Source of the DNA: Schleiferiaceae bacterium
GTDB lineage: Bacteria; Bacteroidota; Bacteroidia; Flavobacteriales; Schleiferiaceae
Direction: 5' to 3'
Assembly (NCBI GenBank): GCA_030829675.1
Contig: JAURAE010000006.1
Span: 1-28,062, forward strand
Length of the DNA: 28,062 nucleotides
Under the pieces are notes generated by a model that worked only from the letters and a program-made list of their open reading frames with translations, ran no database searches and was not told where the DNA came from. The position numbers and the translations under genes were made by a program. Shown here in pieces: positions 9,448 to 15,221 of this stretch (position 1 is the first letter of the stretch; every line of letters starts with the position of its first letter).

Positions 9448-9852
9448 ATGTCGAGCATCTTCACCAAAATTATCGCTGGAGATATTCCTTGCTATAAGGT
9501 GGCAGAGGATGCACACAACATTGCCTTCTTAGACATTCGTCCTTTAAAAAAAGGCCACACGCTTTGTGTGCCTAAGGTTGAGGTAGACGAGCTATATGAA
9601 TTGCCAGAGGAGGATTACCAACGACTCATGGTGTTTAGTCAGCGCGTGGCGAAGGCGCTTAAGAAAGCGGTGCCCTGTAAGCGAATAGGATCGATGGTCT
9701 TAGGGATGGAAGTGCCCCATGCACATTTGCATCTAGTGCCTATCGAGGCCGAGCACGAGTTAAGCTTCGCAAATACCCCCTTGTCCTTGAGCAGTGAGGA
9801 AATGATGTCCATAGCGTCGTCTATTTCAGACGCTCTGGATTCTGCTGAATAA
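9448..9852 (+). CDS. HIT-family nucleotide-binding hydrolase
   Basis: This 134-residue histidine triad protein has the catalytic motif H91-A-H93-L-H95 in PHAHLHLVPI. HIT proteins of this branch (Hint/HinT type) hydrolyse nucleoside phosphoramidates or similar AMP conjugates through the central histidine. The N-terminus (MSSIFTKIIAGDIPCYKVAED) is typical of the family, and the protein should be a cytosolic dimer. It lies three bases after greA. Its last 32 bases overlap the 3' end of ruvC on the other strand, and its terminator (9869-9898) lies inside ruvC. The physiological substrate is not known. Confidence 0.93.
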   Translation: MSSIFTKIIAGDIPCYKVAEDAHNIAFLDIRPLKKGHTLCVPKVEVDELYELPEEDYQRLMVFSQRVAKALKKAVPCKRIGSMVLGMEVPHAHLHLVPIEAEHELSFANTPLSLSSEEMMSIASSISDALDSAE

Positions 9853-10420
9853 ATTGTTCCCAATTTCCACTCCGGCCTTTTTTGCCGGAGTTTTTTTTGC
9901 TCCCTGCGCCGTGTTTCGGAGCTGCAATTCCAGTGGTTTGGTTGTGGTGACATACGGCCACAGCAAGGGCATCAGAGGCATCTAGATAACTGTGTTCCGC
10001 CCCTGGAAACATTGCTTTGAGCATGCCGCTGACTTGCTCCTTGCTCGCGTTCCCGTTACCTACGATACTTTGCTTGACCAAACGCGGGCTGTATTCGAAC
10101 ACCGGAATTTTCTTCGATAAGGCGGCGGCCATACAAACACCCTGAGCACGCCCAAGTTTCAGCATGGATTGCACATTCTTCCCGAAGAAAGGCGCCTCGA
10201 GGGCCATTTCGTCCGGAGTGTATAGCGTGACGATTTTGGAGAGTTCTTCGAAGATTTTAGCCAAGCGGGTATAATGGTCCAATTTCGTGTTGAACTTAAT
10301 CACATCCATGACCAAGGGTTTAATCTCACCCTTCACAATATGAACCACGCTATACCCCATAACCACTGTCCCAGGGTCAACGCCCAAGATGACTTTTTCT
10401 ATGGTCTGAGGTGTGGACAT
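9821..10420 (-). CDS. ruvC: Crossover junction endodeoxyribonuclease RuvC
   Basis: RuvC is the Holliday-junction resolvase that cuts four-way junctions after RuvAB branch migration. The four catalytic acidic residues are visible: D15 (GVDPGT), E75 (ALEAPFFGKN), D147 and D150 (DASDALAVAVCHH). The conserved fold ends near residue 160. The remaining 40 residues are a basic, glycine/serine-rich tail (KKNSGKKGRSG) that makes the protein slightly long at 199 residues. Part of this tail is encoded by the terminator of the opposing HIT gene. ruvC starts one base after the nucleoside transporter gene and is the last gene of the etfB operon. Confidence 0.96.
   Translation of the reverse strand: MSTPQTIEKVILGVDPGTVVMGYSVVHIVKGEIKPLVMDVIKFNTKLDHYTRLAKIFEELSKIVTLYTPDEMALEAPFFGKNVQSMLKLGRAQGVCMAAALSKKIPVFEYSPRLVKQSIVGNGNASKEQVSGMLKAMFPGAEHSYLDASDALAVAVCHHNQTTGIAAPKHGAGSKKNSGKKGRSGNWEQFIQQNPERLK
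9869..9898 (+). terminator. Intrinsic terminator of the greA-HIT operon, located inside ruvC
   Basis: ACTCCGGC (9869-9876) pairs with GCCGGAGT (9884-9891) across a seven-base loop, followed by eight Ts (9891-9898). It is 16 bases after the HIT stop codon. On the opposite strand the same bases are codons for the lysine/glycine-rich tail of RuvC, and no T-tract follows there, so it acts in one direction only. Confidence 0.85.
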
Positions 10421-10421
10421 A

Positions 10422-11705
10422 TTAGATCATTAATCCGACGATTGCAGCGGTGTATAGAGAGGCAACAGTGCCGGCGATAAGCGCTTTGATGCTGAGCTCG
10501 CTCAAGTCTTTGCGTCTCGACGGCGCAATGGTTCCAATACCACCGATTTGAATACCAATACTTGCAATGTTGGCGAACCCACAAAGCATGTAAGTACTGA
10601 GGATGATAGAGCGTTCTGATGTAAATAGACCGGCATTTTTCATATCGGTCAGCGTCACATAGGCATAGAATTCGTTGAGGATGGTTTTTTCGCCAAGTAA
10701 TTGGCCCACCAACAACAAATCCTCCGGAGGTACCCCGAGAATCCATGCGATCGGGCTCAAAAGTGCTCCCATGATGAATTGCAATGAGAAGGTGTCGTAG
10801 CGACCATTGGTGAAATCAGCAGTCCAAGCGTTCAAGCCGGTCCAAGAACCTATGCCCTCTACAAAAAGGTAATTTACTCCATAGACAAGGGCGGTAAAAA
10901 CCAATAGCATGGCGCCAACGTTCACTGCAAGCTTGACCCCTTCAGTGGTTCCGTTTGAAATGGCATCAAGGGCATTTGAACCCATATCTTGCGAGCTGAT
11001 CTCGGCAACTTCTTCTACATCTTCTGTTTCAGGTAACAAAATTTTTGCGCTGATCAAGGCAGCCGGAGCCGAAAGGACGGATGCGGTCAATAGGTGTTTG
11101 GCAAAAAATAATTGGCGCTCTGGATCATCACCGCCCAAATAACCGATGTAAGCGGCCAATACACCTCCGGCGATGGTGGCCATACCCCCTGCCATCAAGC
11201 TGAGCAATTCTGAACGGCTCATCTTAGCGATATAGGGTTTAACCAGCAAGGGTGCTTCGGTCTGACCAATGAAGATATTGCCTGCAGCGGCGAGGGATTC
11301 TGCCCCAGATAGACGAAGTGTTTTCTGCATCACCCAAGCCATGGCTTTCACGACTTTTTGGAGGATGCCGAAGTAGTACAATAAAGAGGTTACTGCTGAG
11401 AAGAAGATGACCGTTGGCAACACTTGGAAGGCGAACAGGTAGCCGAAACTGGAAGTATTTGTGATTAGTGAGCCAAATAAGAACGTAGATCCTTCACGAG
11501 TGAAGTCGAGTAATGTGACTGCGGCTAGGCTGAATTTTTCGAAGGCCCAGCTCACGCCAGGAACTTTGAGAACGCCTAAGGCTAGGATGAATTGGAGCCC
11601 AAGGCCCTTCACAACCATCCACCAATTAATGGCTTTTTTGTTCGAACTGAAAAGCCACAACACGGCGGTGAGTACGGCGATTCCTAAAATACTTCTCAGA
11701 ATCAT
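10422..11705 (-). CDS. NupC-type concentrative nucleoside transporter (CNT family)
   Basis: This is a 427-residue inner-membrane symporter for nucleoside uptake driven by Na+ or H+. Hydrophobic helices span the protein. CNT features include the loop around SFGYLFAFQVLP, the re-entrant motif GQTEAPLLVKPYI and the C-terminal core (MLCGFANIASIGIQIGGIG). There is an acidic insert around residues 225-240. Cation and substrate preference cannot be read with certainty. The start codon overlaps the stop of the upstream nuclease gene (ATGA), and ruvC begins one base after its stop, so it is translated within the etf operon. Confidence 0.92.
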   Translation of the reverse strand: MILRSILGIAVLTAVLWLFSSNKKAINWWMVVKGLGLQFILALGVLKVPGVSWAFEKFSLAAVTLLDFTREGSTFLFGSLITNTSSFGYLFAFQVLPTVIFFSAVTSLLYYFGILQKVVKAMAWVMQKTLRLSGAESLAAAGNIFIGQTEAPLLVKPYIAKMSRSELLSLMAGGMATIAGGVLAAYIGYLGGDDPERQLFFAKHLLTASVLSAPAALISAKILLPETEDVEEVAEISSQDMGSNALDAISNGTTEGVKLAVNVGAMLLVFTALVYGVNYLFVEGIGSWTGLNAWTADFTNGRYDTFSLQFIMGALLSPIAWILGVPPEDLLLVGQLLGEKTILNEFYAYVTLTDMKNAGLFTSERSIILSTYMLCGFANIASIGIQIGGIGTIAPSRRKDLSELSIKALIAGTVASLYTAAIVGLMI

Positions 11706-12283
11706 TTGAGCTTATCTAATTTATCTCTCAGCCTAGCGGCCAGTTCATAATCTTCATTTTCCACGGCCTCCTCAAGCAATTGCTCAAGCTCTTCTCTACT
11801 TTGTTCTTCAGGGGTGTCCAATTCTTCCTCCTCCATAGCCGCTGTACCGTCCGCCTCTTGTTCTTCCTGAGGGGTAATACCGGCTTGTTCCAATAAAGAA
11901 TCCAGCGCATAAATGGGGCATTCCACACGAACGGCTAGTGCCACTGCATCGGAAGGGCGTGAATCAAATATTAATTGCTTGCCGTTTTCATCCACGCTGT
12001 AAATACTAGCGAAGAAGACCCCATTAACCAATCGGTGAATGACCACCTTCTCCACAATGACGTTCATCTCTTTGAGCATGTTGACCCAAGTATCGTGTGT
12101 CAGTGGACGGGGAGGGGCCACAGATTTCTCCATGGCAACGGCGATACTTTGCGCTTCAGCACCGCCTATAACGACGGGAAGCTTACGGCCTCTCTCACCT
12201 TTCTCGGCGAGAATGAGGGCATAAGCTCCTGACTTTCCTTGACTGTATGAGAGTCCTTTTACAGTGAGTTCTACTTCATGCAT
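11702..12283 (-). CDS. Bifunctional nuclease domain protein (DUF151) with C-terminal UVR motif
   Basis: This 193-residue cytosolic protein has two parts. Residues 1 to about 135 are a DUF151/bifunctional nuclease domain (LPVVIGGAEAQSIAVAMEK, RPSDAVALAVR); plant and bacterial homologs have reported DNase/RNase activity. An acidic linker (about 137-160) leads to a UVR-like helical hairpin (LEEAVENEDYELAARLRDKL), the element by which UvrB and UvrC, and also ClpC/McsA-type proteins, make contacts. Its exact cellular role is not established. It abuts etfA with no spacer and overlaps the transporter gene by four bases. Confidence 0.9.
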   Translation of the reverse strand: MHEVELTVKGLSYSQGKSGAYALILAEKGERGRKLPVVIGGAEAQSIAVAMEKSVAPPRPLTHDTWVNMLKEMNVIVEKVVIHRLVNGVFFASIYSVDENGKQLIFDSRPSDAVALAVRVECPIYALDSLLEQAGITPQEEQEADGTAAMEEEELDTPEEQSREELEQLLEEAVENEDYELAARLRDKLDKLK

Positions 12284-13225
12284 TTAGTTGGCGGCCTTGA
12301 AGGCGCGCAGTTCCTCAATCAGCTGAGGAACAACTTCAAAAGCGTCGCCAACAATCCCGTAATCCGCCGCCTTGAAGAATGGTGCCTCAGGGTCGGTGTT
12401 TATGGCTACGATAGTCTTCGACGCGCTCACCCCAGCGAGGTGTTGAATAGCGCCTGAAATTCCTACCGCAATATACAGATTCGGGTTGACTTGGATGCCG
12501 GTTTGACCCACGTGTTCACTATGGGGTCTCCACCCAATATCACTGACCGGTTTTGAGCATGCAGTGGCCGCGCCAAGCACGTCGGCGAGCTCTTCTATCA
12601 TGCCCCAATTTTCGGGACCTTTCAAGCCTCGACCTGCACTAACTACGATTTCTGCTTCCGGTAATGCCACCTTGCCGCTGGCGATGCTCACTTCATTGGT
12701 GGTGAGTTTATCTGTTCCCGCTGCTTCAGCTGAAGTCATTGTGCCTGCACCTGCTGCTTCTTTGATGCCGATGGCATTAGGAACGAAGCTGATGATAGGC
12801 AATCCGTTGTTCAATGAGATCGTTTCAATCCCCTTAGAGGAGAAGGCGCCACGCTCCACCGTTACAGGACTTGTGCTGGTCGGTGTGCCGGTGGTATTGG
12901 TACTCAACGCGCCGCTGGTCAATGCGGCAAGGGTAGGGGCAACAATTTTCCCCAAGGCAGTTCCTGCGACAACAACGCCTTGAGCGTCGCCTACAAGTCC
13001 TGCTAATTGTGCGCCAATACCGGCGCCAGTTTGTGCGAGTTCTAGGGTTGCGATTTCATCGGCACCGTATTGGGTCAATTGGTTCGCGTTCTCTGCCGAA
13101 GCAGAGGTGATGGCGCGTACGCCGCATCCGGCCATGTTGGCCCAGCTGCGGGCATAGCTCACTGCTTCAAACGAAGCCTTTTTGAATTGGTTGTTCCAAC
13201 TTTCAACAAATACTACAATCATCAT
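12284..13225 (-). CDS. etfA: Electron transfer flavoprotein subunit alpha
   Basis: EtfA binds the FAD of the EtfAB heterodimer that takes electrons from acyl-CoA dehydrogenases and passes them to ETF:quinone oxidoreductase. The 313-residue length is normal. The FAD-binding C-terminal domain shows GRGLKGPENWGMIEELADVL, HVGQTGIQVNP, LYIAVGISGAIQHLAGV and INTDPEAPFFKAADYGIVGD, the classical EtfA signature. The start has two adjacent ATG codons (13225 and 13222); either may be used. It follows etfB after eight bases, matching the need for equal amounts of both subunits. Confidence 0.97.
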   Translation of the reverse strand: MMIVVFVESWNNQFKKASFEAVSYARSWANMAGCGVRAITSASAENANQLTQYGADEIATLELAQTGAGIGAQLAGLVGDAQGVVVAGTALGKIVAPTLAALTSGALSTNTTGTPTSTSPVTVERGAFSSKGIETISLNNGLPIISFVPNAIGIKEAAGAGTMTSAEAAGTDKLTTNEVSIASGKVALPEAEIVVSAGRGLKGPENWGMIEELADVLGAATACSKPVSDIGWRPHSEHVGQTGIQVNPNLYIAVGISGAIQHLAGVSASKTIVAINTDPEAPFFKAADYGIVGDAFEVVPQLIEELRAFKAAN

Positions 13226-13233
13226 TCTTCGTT

Positions 13234-13977
13234 TTAGATGGATTTCGATTCTTCGTGTAGCAGGCGTACAAGCTCATTTACTTGATCTGCTGGGACCAAT
13301 TTTACTGCAGATTTCGCCGCCGGTTTGGCAAAGGAAACCGCTGCGGTATGACTGCCGCCCTCGCCTTCTTCCACTGCAAGAGGTTTGGTGCGAGCCGTCA
13401 TGATGCCGCGCATGTTCGGGATACGGAGGTCTTTTTCTTCAACCAATCCTTTTTTACCGCCCACGACCATAGGAAGTGAACAGCTGTACGAGGCGTGTCC
13501 GCCGTCGATTTCTGCCTTAGCGGTAGCCGAACCGCCATTGATATCTAAGCCTACACAAGCATTGACAAATGGAAGATCGAGGAATGCCGCGACCATGGCA
13601 GGAACTTGTTGTCCGTTGTAGTCGATGCTTTCCTGTCCACAAATGATCAAATCATACGCGTTCGCCTGTATGTGGTTCTTGATGGACTTTGCAACTGTGA
13701 TAGCGTCCGTAGGGGTGGCGTTAATGCGTACGGCTTGATCGGCTCCAATGGCCAATGCTTTGCGTAGAGTAGGTTCTGTTTCTGGTCCGCCCACGTTCAG
13801 CACGGTGATGGTCGCGCCTTGGGCTTCTTTAATGTGCAGGGCTTTGGTCAATCCAAATTCGTCGTAGGGGTTAATGACGAATTGGACACCTGCAGGATCC
13901 AATGCCGAACCGTCCGCAGTGAAGTTAATCTTCGCGGTAGTGTCGGGTACATGGCTGATACAAACAAGAATATTCAC
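13234..13977 (-). CDS. etfB: Electron transfer flavoprotein subunit beta
   Basis: EtfB (247 residues) binds AMP and carries the recognition loop that docks to acyl-CoA dehydrogenases. The N-terminus (MNILVCISHVPDTTAKINF) and the signature DLRIPNMRGIMTARTKPL are typical. The start is a GTG at 13977. It places the conserved N-terminus at residue 1, and no ATG upstream fits. It is the first gene of the operon etfB-etfA-DUF151-CNT-ruvC and is divergent from pdhB across a 157-base regulatory region. The ETF pair implies beta-oxidation or branched-chain acyl-CoA catabolism elsewhere in the genome. Confidence 0.97.
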   Translation of the reverse strand: MNILVCISHVPDTTAKINFTADGSALDPAGVQFVINPYDEFGLTKALHIKEAQGATITVLNVGGPETEPTLRKALAIGADQAVRINATPTDAITVAKSIKNHIQANAYDLIICGQESIDYNGQQVPAMVAAFLDLPFVNACVGLDINGGSATAKAEIDGGHASYSCSLPMVVGGKKGLVEEKDLRIPNMRGIMTARTKPLAVEEGEGGSHTAAVSFAKPAAKSAVKLVPADQVNELVRLLHEESKSI

Positions 13978-13999
13978 GTGATAGCTGTTTTTCTGCCCC

Positions 14000-14030
14000 T
14001 AAAATTACTATGCATGCATAATAAATCCAA
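14000..14030 (-). promoter_or_regulatory. Candidate etfB operon promoter
   Basis: On the minus strand TTG (complement of 14028-14030) is followed after 20 bases by TAATTTTA (complement of 14000-14007), a 7 of 8 match to TAnnTTTG. The GTG start of etfB is 22 bases further on. The palindrome at 14009-14020 fills the spacer. Confidence 0.55.
14009..14020. promoter_or_regulatory. Palindrome TATGCATGCATA in etfB promoter, candidate operator
   Basis: This perfect 12-base palindrome lies between the -33 and -7 elements of the etfB promoter and ends one base before the -7 box. The half-word ATGCATA recurs at 14097-14103, again one base before the -7 box of the divergent pdhB promoter. This suggests a shared regulator site. 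Confidence 0.4.
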
Positions 14031-14096
14031 AGGAAAAAAGTAGGAATTGTTGAGTTTTCTCCCTCCTATACCACTTTGTGGTAGTCTACCTCCGCA

Positions 14097-14112
14097 ATGC
14101 ATACTATATTTG
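14097..14112 (+). promoter_or_regulatory. pdhB promoter: ATGCATA element plus -7 box
   Basis: TATATTTG at 14105-14112 is a full match to TAnnTTTG, 22 bases before the pdhB ATG. ATGCATA sits directly upstream at 14097-14103. The nearest TTG (14076-14078) is 26 bases away, longer than usual, so a -33 element is not clear and an activator may help. Confidence 0.6.
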
Positions 14113-14134
14113 CCGCTCGACACATCTATTGACT

Positions 14135-15115
14135 ATGAAGACAATCCAGTTTAGAGAGGCCGTATGTGAGGCCATGAGCGAGGAAATGCGCCGCGACGAG
14201 AGCATCTATTTGATGGGTGAAGAAGTAGCGGAATACAACGGAGCCTACAAGGCATCGAAAGGCATGTTGGACGAATTTGGTCCGAAACGCGTCCTTGATA
14301 CGCCTATCGCAGAGCTTGGTTTTGCCGGTATTTCTGTGGGTGCAGCCATGAATGGTTTGCGTCCTATCGTAGAATTCATGACGTTCAACTTCTCGATGGT
14401 GGCCATCGACCAGATCATCAACAACGCTGCGAAAATGAAGCAGATGTCAGGTGGTCAGATAAACGTACCTATAGTATTCCGTGGACCTACGGCTTCTGCC
14501 GGTCAGTTGGCAGCGACACACTCTCAAGCCTTTGAGAGCTGGTACGCAAACTGTCCAGGTTTGAAAGTAATCGTTCCTTCTAACCCTTACGATTGTAAAG
14601 GGTTATTGAAGAGCGCCATTCGCGACAACGATCCCGTGATCTTCATGGAAAGCGAGCAGATGTACGGCGACAAAGGTGAGGTGCCAGAAGGCGAATACCT
14701 ATTGCCTATTGGTGTAGCTGATATCAAGCGCAAGGGTACTGATGTAACCATCGTGTCGTTCGGTAAAATCATTAAAGTGGCATACGAAGCAGCAGATTTG
14801 TTGGCTGCGGAAGGCATTTCTTGTGAGATTATTGATTTGCGTACAGTTCGTCCAATTGATTACGCCACAGTGATCGAAAGCGTGAAGAAAACTAACCGCT
14901 TGGTATGTTTGGAAGAAGCATGGCCGTTGGGCTCTATTGCGACTGAAATCGCGTACAAAGTACAATCTGAAGCCTTCGATTACCTCGATGCTCCTGTAAA
15001 GCGCATCACTACCACTGATACTCCAGCGCCATATTCGCCAACCCTTCTAGAGGCATTCTTGCCCCAGGTAGGACAGGTGATCGACGCTGTGAAATCGGTG
15101 ATGTATGTTAAATAA
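14135..15115 (+). CDS. pdhB: Pyruvate dehydrogenase E1 component subunit beta
   Basis: This is the beta subunit of the thiamine-diphosphate-dependent E1 that decarboxylates pyruvate for acetyl-CoA formation. It has 326 residues from ATG 14135. Typical features are DTPIAELGFAGISVGAAMNG with the cofactor-activating glutamate E60, FRGPTASAGQLAATHSQAFE, and the C-terminal transketolase domain (IDLRTVRPIDYATVIES, LEEAWPLGSIATEIA). A GTG-started frame extends upstream to 14078, but that extension contains the promoter at 14105-14112 and its residues are unlike E1-beta, so the ATG at 14135 is preferred. No E1-alpha gene is adjacent, and the frame begins cleanly, so it is not a fusion. Confidence 0.95.
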   Translation: MKTIQFREAVCEAMSEEMRRDESIYLMGEEVAEYNGAYKASKGMLDEFGPKRVLDTPIAELGFAGISVGAAMNGLRPIVEFMTFNFSMVAIDQIINNAAKMKQMSGGQINVPIVFRGPTASAGQLAATHSQAFESWYANCPGLKVIVPSNPYDCKGLLKSAIRDNDPVIFMESEQMYGDKGEVPEGEYLLPIGVADIKRKGTDVTIVSFGKIIKVAYEAADLLAAEGISCEIIDLRTVRPIDYATVIESVKKTNRLVCLEEAWPLGSIATEIAYKVQSEAFDYLDAPVKRITTTDTPAPYSPTLLEAFLPQVGQVIDAVKSVMYVK

Positions 15116-15139
15116 CCTAGAGGTTTTTCGACCTAGGTT
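15114..15139 (+). repeat. Inverted repeat at pdhB stop, overlapping the hppA -33 element
   Basis: AACCTAG (15114-15120) is the reverse complement of CTAGGTT (15133-15139), spaced by 12 bases that contain a further short AGGT/ACCT pair. No T-tract follows. It begins in the pdhB stop codon and reaches the TTG of the hppA promoter. It could be an operator or an mRNA 3'-end stem. Confidence 0.45.
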
Positions 15140-15167
15140 GAGATAAAGACTCTAAGACTTATATTTG
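15138..15167 (+). promoter_or_regulatory. hppA promoter
   Basis: TTG at 15138-15140, a 19-base spacer and TATATTTG at 15160-15167 fully match the Bacteroidota promoter consensus. The start site is expected around 15171-15174, inside the 5' arm of the following hairpin. The leader to the ATG is about 50 bases. Confidence 0.75.
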
Positions 15168-15168
15168 C

Positions 15169-15204
15169 AGCCCTCTTTGTAAACGCAAGGAGGGCTGATT
15201 TTTT
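15169..15204 (+). terminator. Intrinsic terminator downstream of pdhB
   Basis: An 11-pair stem (15169-15179 with 15186-15196, including one G-T pair) has a TAAACG loop and is followed by six Ts at 15199-15204. It would stop pdhB transcripts. It lies after the hppA promoter, but transcripts from that promoter would start within the 5' arm and lack part of the stem. Confidence 0.8.
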
Positions 15205-15221
15205 ATCAAACCATCGTTATA

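Noticed and set aside
9880..9905. A AAA AAC slippery-type heptamer in frame in ruvC (minus strand) followed by a hairpin, resembling a -1 frameshift site
   Set aside because: The stem directly abuts the heptamer instead of lying 5-8 bases away, and the -1 frame would yield a tail of nearly the same length. The A-run is explained by the T-tract of the opposing terminator.
14078..14134. GTG-initiated 19-residue extension of PdhB
   Set aside because: It contains the -7 promoter box and ATGCATA element and is unlike E1-beta N-termini; ATG 14135 gives the standard start.
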